Source: Alloprevotella tannerae ATCC 51259
GTDB lineage: Bacteria > Bacteroidota > Bacteroidia > Bacteroidales > Bacteroidaceae
NCBI RefSeq assembly: GCF_000159995.1
Contig: NZ_GG700643.1
Span: 89,191 to 153,190, forward strand
Length of the DNA: 64,000 bases
Direction: 5' to 3'
Position numbers and translations under genes: made by a program. The notes under the pieces are model-generated. The model ran no database searches, was not told the DNA's origin, and saw nothing but the letters and a program-made list of their open reading frames with translations. Positions 59,972-64,000 of this stretch are shown here, piece by piece. Position 1 is the stretch's first letter. Each line of letters opens with the position of its first letter.

Positions 59972-61135
59972 CTGCCACAAAATTAGAGTCATTTGTACTA
60001 TAAGTGAAATTATGGAATTGCTTGATAGCATGATAAAAACCGCTATATTTTTTCCATTCTATCACGGCTATATTTGCATTGAGGGCATTCAAATCTGCAA
60101 TCTGAATATTAGTAGCATACTCATTATCTTCATTATTACCCATTGGTATTCGTCTGTCAATGTGATCTCTCTTTTCAGGAGTAACCAAAGTAACTCTAAG
60201 TGACCCTATCAGGAAATTATCAACGGTTTGGACACCCATTCCAACATCAATAAGAGGAACATTGTTCTGCTGTAATTCCTTTATTATCATAGCTCTTGCC
60301 GCATCATTATCGATACACACAAAAACAAACGACATATTAAACAATTGATAAACATTATCTTTCGTTATTTTTTCTGCATGAGGTTTTATGCCATTATGCA
60401 TATTAGAATATATTGATGAAAAATAGTTTACTTTTTTTGTGTGCCATCAAAAATTGCTTTGGTTGGTGCCCCTGGTGCTCGAAAAGCATTGTGTTGACAA
60501 AAATTATCATCATCATACAGATTTATTTCAGATACAGGAGTTTTTGCAATTAAATCTAATATATAAGAACCAGTACCACCCAAGCCAATAATTGCTATCT
60601 TCTGATTACTCAATTTATTGTTGATATTCCAGATATTAGCTCTTGTAGCGTTAGAATCTATATATTGAAAAATAGAACTTTCTTCATTATTAATGACTTT
60701 AAATGTTCTGGCAGTCACATTTTTATCTAACGACATAGCAGGAGTGGATATGATTTCAATGTATCTGACCATTTGCTCATAATAATCATTGTAATCATTT
60801 TTGGGTTTATTTGAAAAAGAAAAATTTATTATAATATCATCAAACAATGGCGTGTTCGGAGATGAAAGCCTAATTGCGGATATTTCAGAACCGTCTTGGT
60901 AACAGGGATATTCTCCCATAAAATTAATAACATGTTTGCTGCAATGTTTCTGATAAGTTACTGTATCATTATTAATATTTAGAGCGACAATCAATTTTCC
61001 ATATTTAATATCTTTACTCTTATTCACATAGGGTATGTGGTGGGCTATTAGATACCCACCTTTTACCTCAATTTCATACCCCTCATCCATTAACCGTTTG
61101 AGGTCTTTATTATGAGCGATTAGTTTCTGTGACAT
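59952..61135 (-). CDS. E1-like ThiF-family adenylyltransferase, two frames joined at A_AAA_AAG
   Basis: Frame 1 (61135-60428, 235 residues) has a ~170-residue N-terminal domain like DUF6791 (conserved-looking FMGEYPC and [10 protein letters not shown]; Cys65, Cys78). The E1 nucleotide loop IIGLGGTGS follows at ~183-190, then [15 protein letters not shown]. It stops just after KK. Frame 2 (60401-59952) supplies the rest of the ThiF fold ([20 protein letters not shown]). A -1 slip gives a continuous protein of about 394 residues, normal for the family. It should adenylate the C terminus of a ubiquitin-like protein. Confidence 0.8.
60428..60437 (-). promoter_or_regulatory. Slippery heptamer A_AAA_AAG followed by UAA in thiF
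   Basis: On the minus strand codons read CAA AAA AAG TAA; A_AAA_AAG is 60437-60431 and the stop 60430-60428. After a -1 slip the next codon is GTA, exactly the frame of the second half. The same result would follow from one extra A in the 7-A run. Only a weak downstream stem is visible. Confidence 0.65.
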
Positions 61136-61805
61136 TGAAGTTCATTTTATTGGTTACAGATACACTATCGCCTTTGGTCATTGAACCGTTTGGGTTCTGT
61201 TTTGGCCCACCGGAATAAGTTACAGTATAAGCAATAGTTTCAAAATTTGGATTAGGGAAAGCAAGTCTTACAATCTCTTCGTAGGTAATTTTACGTTTTT
61301 GCCAGTCTTTTTCTCTACTGTTTACATAGATGATAAAGCGAAGAGGGTGAGGCTTGGAGATAAACTTTTCCACTCCGGGACGAGCCAAGTCTACAATCTC
61401 ATCATCCGTAATAAAATCATCCTTCCAGCCTTCAGGTAGGTCAAGATAAATTTCATCTTCTGCAGGTATATTACCTAATTGTCGAATTTGAATACCTCGA
61501 ATGTATTGTTTATACCATGTATAAAGAGTACCATTAATAGTAAAATGCAACTTCTTTTTAACAAAGAAGTATTCCGTTTCTGGTCTTGCCAAATTAACAG
61601 TTTTCTCGTTTTCAATTAACTCATCTTCATAAGGCTTACTAATAGATAGAAACAGTTCTGTATCCAAAGGAATACCTGCGATCTGTTTCAATTCCGCACC
61701 AGTAATGTACTGGTTACAAGTTTGATACTCTTTACCCTCAACTACGAATTTTAAAGGGATTTTTTTACTTGATGCTTTTGGCATCTGTTTATTATTATTC
61801 TCCAT
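61110..61805 (-). CDS. Multiubiquitin protein: three tandem ubiquitin-like (beta-grasp) domains
   Basis: The 231-residue protein has three repeats: about 17-83, 85-153 and 155-231. Repeats 1 and 2 share QYIxG...QxxxIPxxxExxL and end in VNLARPETEYF or VDLARPGVEKF. Repeat 3 ends in YSGGPKQNPNGSM and a 25-residue tail of MNFNVTET type. These match the Pfam multiubiquitin family linked to ThiF/E2-like operons. The C terminus is NRS, with no terminal Gly-Gly. It is the first gene of the operon and overlaps thiF by 26 bp. Confidence 0.85.
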   Translation of the reverse strand: MENNNKQMPKASSKKIPLKFVVEGKEYQTCNQYITGAELKQIAGIPLDTELFLSISKPYEDELIENEKTVNLARPETEYFFVKKKLHFTINGTLYTWYKQYIRGIQIRQLGNIPAEDEIYLDLPEGWKDDFITDDEIVDLARPGVEKFISKPHPLRFIIYVNSREKDWQKRKITYEEIVRLAFPNPNFETIAYTVTYSGGPKQNPNGSMTKGDSVSVTNKMNFNVTETNRS

Positions 61806-62014
61806 AAATATAAACTAATGAGGCTTCTATGTTTATTATCCTGATTCCTGCTAAGTACGAAGCCTCTCTAATACTTCCGGAAACCTTTGCAAAGATAAAT
61901 CATAAATCTAAATCCACCAAGCAAATCTAAAAATAATTATCGAAAATATAGCAATGCTTATTATTTCAAATGTTTTTCGTATCTTTGTCGACAACTTATA
62001 AAAATATAATGTTT
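61806..62014. promoter_or_regulatory. Divergent promoter region between the ubiquitin-like operon and xre
   Basis: TATCTTTG on the plus strand (61980-61987) serves xre, and TATCTTTG on the minus strand (61897-61890) serves the ubiquitin-like operon. The palindrome TTGTCGACAA (61985-61994) overlaps the plus -7 box and is a candidate repressor operator. GAGGCTTC (61820-61827) and GAAGCCTC (61859-61866) form an inverted repeat in the operon leader. Confidence 0.65.
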
Positions 62015-62347
62015 ATGAAATCATTAGGAAGTACATTAAAGGAGCTAAGAGAGATACACCGATTTACACTTAGACAAGTGGAAGAAGCAACTGATATATC
62101 TAATGCTTATCTTAGCCAACTTGAAAATGATAAAATAGCCAAGCCATCAGCTAATGTATTGTATAAGTTGTCTAATATATATAATGTAGAGCTCGATACT
62201 TTGCTTGCCGCTGCGGGTATAATAGGAAAAACTTCTTCAAATAAATTATTAAATGCAGTTGCTCTTTCTTCAGACTCCTCTTTGACTAAAGAAGAAGAGG
62301 AAGCGTTATTAGATTACCTTCGTTTTATTCGTCAAAAGCAAAAGTAA
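62015..62347 (+). CDS. XRE-family transcriptional regulator (CapH-like position)
   Basis: The 110-residue protein has an N-terminal HTH_3 domain (TLRQVEEATDISNAYLSQLE, residues ~18-37) and an acidic helical C-terminal part. I chose ATG 62015; ATGs at 62009 and 61970 are in frame but less like the family start. It is followed one base later by the peptidase gene. It probably represses its own and the divergent operon. Pairing with an ImmA-type peptidase mirrors CapH/CapP and phage ImmR/ImmA switches. Confidence 0.87.
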   Translation: MKSLGSTLKELREIHRFTLRQVEEATDISNAYLSQLENDKIAKPSANVLYKLSNIYNVELDTLLAAAGIIGKTSSNKLLNAVALSSDSSLTKEEEEALLDYLRFIRQKQK

Positions 62348-62348
62348 A

Positions 62349-63053
62349 ATGTGTGTGATACAATCTATAAAAGATATAGAGAAGATTTCATTAGAAATAT
62401 TAAAGGATAGTAAGAGTTTAGATATTTTCCCAACCCCTATTGATAAGATAGTTTCATATGTTAATTTAACAGTCTCATCTAATGTTGATACCTCGCAAAT
62501 TCATGAAGGATATAAATCCAAATATCCAGATGTTTTACTTAGGGCATTGGGCAAAGTTCGTGGTTTATTGGTTCGGAAAGAGAAAAAAGTTTATCTTGAT
62601 TTGAATCAATTAGACAGCCGTAAGAATTTTGTTAAGTTACATGAAGTTGGACATGATGTGTTACCATGGCAGCAAAAATGCTTTGATGTCTTAGATGATG
62701 ATGATGAAAGTTTAAACTTTGATACCCATGAAGAGTTTGAGGCTGAAGCTAATTTTTTCGCTTCAGTTACCTTGTTTCAGCATGATAGATTTACATCAGC
62801 AATCAACAAGTATCCTTTAGATATTGATACCTCAATCCAGTTGTCTACTCTTTTTGGTGCATCCATTCATGCAACTCTAAGAAGATATGTTGAGTATTCT
62901 AACAATAGATGCGCACTATTAGTTTTAGAAAAACCATCAAGATGCGGAGCATTACTTAGAAATAAATTCCAATCTCCCAGTTTTACTAATACATTTGGAA
63001 AGATGGGTATTCCTAATGTGTTAGATTATTTTGCTTGGCCTTTTGTACTGTAA
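62349..63053 (+). CDS. ImmA/IrrE-family zinc metallopeptidase, 3' end supplied by an IS
   Basis: The 234-residue protein has the HEVGH zinc motif at His98-Glu99-His102 and EFEAEANFFAS near 129-139 with the third ligand, standard for ImmA/IrrE. Such enzymes cleave a partner XRE repressor after a stress signal. The last codon CTG uses two bases of the IS end (which starts at 63049) and the stop TAA at 63051-63053 lies within the IS, so the natural C terminus has been replaced. Whether the truncated enzyme still works is unknown. Confidence 0.87.
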   Translation: MCVIQSIKDIEKISLEILKDSKSLDIFPTPIDKIVSYVNLTVSSNVDTSQIHEGYKSKYPDVLLRALGKVRGLLVRKEKKVYLDLNQLDSRKNFVKLHEVGHDVLPWQQKCFDVLDDDDESLNFDTHEEFEAEANFFASVTLFQHDRFTSAINKYPLDIDTSIQLSTLFGASIHATLRRYVEYSNNRCALLVLEKPSRCGALLRNKFQSPSFTNTFGKMGIPNVLDYFAWPFVL

Positions 63054-64000
63054 TGTCCTAGAATTAGTTGACAACTTTGGTTCTTAATTTAATTCTTCTT
63101 TGACAAGTTTATTTGCTAAGTTCAGCAAGGCTTGTCGTGTTCTTTTCTTAACTACATAGTTAGTTGACAGTTGTCTTCTAATTGCAAAATTACTCTTTTA
63201 TTTTCTTGTTGCGGTTGTTTCTGCCTCCTTCTTTTATTGTTCGACTTAATAATGTGTGCCGAGGAAGTTATGCCGTCAACCTTCCGACTTCTTCCATTGG
63301 CGTTCTCATCTGCAGACTCTGATGCGGTCTGAACGTGTTGTACAGGTCGATGGCTTTCTTTGTGAGACGCCTGACCTGCTGCAGACTTTTGTCTTCTGTA
63401 CTGAAGAGCCATCCGTTCTTGAGCGTATTGTTCATCCTCTCGGCCAGGGCGTTGTGCAATGGGTCTCCGCTTTGCGTCATACTTATTTGTATTCCAAGAG
63501 ATTTGAGTTTGTCGACGTACTCATTGCAGCAGTATTGCACGCCGCGGTCGGAGTGGTGTATGAGTTGCGAGAGTTCGACATTATACTTTCTGTAGAAATC
63601 GATGGCCATAGAGAGGGCTTTCATCGGACCTTGTCTCTCAAGGGTCGGATGCAGGCACCAACCCACGATCAGACGTGAAGCGGCATCGGTTACTAAGGAG
63701 AGATAGGCCCAACCTGAAGAGGTTGCCACGTAGGTGATATCCGTAACGCACAGCTCGCCGAAGTGGGCCGGATGTAGCTTGGGCCTTGTGTTGAGAAGGT
63801 CTTCATAGATGTGGTAGTGGTGATTGGAATTGGTCGTCCTTGGGCGTTTGCGACGGCGAAGGCACAGACCATTGGAGCGGAAGAGCTCATAGCATTGGTC
63901 GCGCCCGATGGTAAACTTATCTGCATATTTGCGACGGCATAGCTCGTAAAGGATGCGTATGCCCGCCTTGGGTAAAGAGGTGCGGAGCTCCTGCGCATAG
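63049..64000 (-). mobile_element. IS3-family insertion sequence, second copy (inverted, runs off the window)
   Basis: The end TGTAATGTCCTAGAATTAGT at 63049 and the following ~950 bp match the complete copy at 55714-57260 in reverse orientation with a few substitutions. Its right end faces the right end of the first copy, so both copies point inward around 57261-63048. The flanking bases next to the end read GTA in IS orientation, as at the first copy. Confidence 0.92.
63268..64000 (-). CDS. IS3-family OrfB transposase, partial at the right edge
   Basis: The frame is open for 244 codons up to the edge. It contains the second Asp (HHSDRGVQY), the Glu (NALAERMNN) and, from codons near 63740-63760, VTDITY with the first Asp. 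It is collinear with the first copy without indels, with scattered substitutions concentrated above 63750. The first in-frame start visible (GTG at 63729) is not the true start; the gene continues beyond the window. Confidence 0.9.
   Translation of the reverse strand, partial: YAQELRTSLPKAGIRILYELCRRKYADKFTIGRDQCYELFRSNGLCLRRRKRPRTTNSNHHYHIYEDLLNTRPKLHPAHFGELCVTDITYVATSSGWAYLSLVTDAASRLIVGWCLHPTLERQGPMKALSMAIDFYRKYNVELSQLIHHSDRGVQYCCNEYVDKLKSLGIQISMTQSGDPLHNALAERMNNTLKNGWLFSTEDKSLQQVRRLTKKAIDLYNTFRPHQSLQMRTPMEEVGRLTA

Noticed and set aside
61110..61805. Terminal di-glycine on the ubiquitin-like protein
   Set aside because: The only Gly-Gly is internal (SGGP near residue 199); the C terminus is NRS, so processing to Gly-Gly cannot be claimed.
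63268..63729. Second IS transposase as a truncated gene starting at the internal GTG
   Set aside because: The frame stays open and collinear with the first copy up to the window edge, so it is only cut by the window.

Overview
The window looks like a chromosomal segment of an anaerobic member of the Bacteroidales, probably Porphyromonas-like. The support is indirect. Promoters carry the Bacteroidetes -7 box TAnnTTTG, and Shine-Dalgarno sequences are largely absent. The gene content includes a class III fructose-bisphosphatase, a PPi-dependent phosphofructokinase, 2-oxoacid:ferredoxin oxidoreductase, a BspA-like leucine-rich-repeat protein with a type IX secretion-like tail, and a TonB-dependent receptor with a carboxypeptidase-like N-terminal domain. 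No rRNA or tRNA gene was seen.

Positions 1-55.6 kb are mostly core genome. In order: the 5' part of fbp; a bifunctional SudB/GltD-type flavoprotein gene cut by one in-frame TAA; guaA; a phosphate transporter followed by a DUF2520 gene, a KdsC-like phosphatase gene and maf; a BspA-like surface protein; a TPR-korDA-korBC operon; rpiB; HU, a 29-residue basic ribosomal-type protein and RNase G; dapA-ligA divergent from trmD; gdhA; a uridine kinase-like gene; nadA; an ADP-ribosylglycohydrolase; transketolase; mltF; a four-gene RND efflux operon ending in an lpxA-family gene; a GH25 lysozyme; PPi-PFK; ruvC; manC-mutY; rlmD; a metzincin-type DUF5117 protease; and a TonB receptor.

Positions 55.7-64 kb are an accessory island. 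Two inverted copies of one IS3-family element (55714-57260, and 63049 to beyond the window) bracket a topB fragment, then an AT-rich defence-type cassette. On the minus strand this cassette encodes a protein with three tandem ubiquitin-like domains, an E1-like ThiF protein whose two halves are joined only across an A_AAA_AAG slippery heptamer, and a small Cys-rich DUF6527-type protein. Divergent from it are an XRE repressor and an ImmA/IrrE-type zinc peptidase, a pair resembling the CapH/CapP regulators of CBASS and other immune operons. The last codon and stop of the peptidase gene are supplied by the IS end. This is the most likely unusual system in the window: a bacterial ubiquitin-like conjugation (Bub/multiubiquitin) operon with its own regulator.

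A second system is spread through the chromosome. Seven long intergenic gaps each carry three or four imperfect 18-bp palindromes with strict 22-bp periodicity (consensus near GTACCATCGTGATGGTAC plus a 4-bp spacer). An eighth array of the same period but a different sequence (TACC...GGTA cores) lies inside the island. A tandem pair of promoter-hairpin units near 43.6-43.9 kb looks like two related small RNAs.
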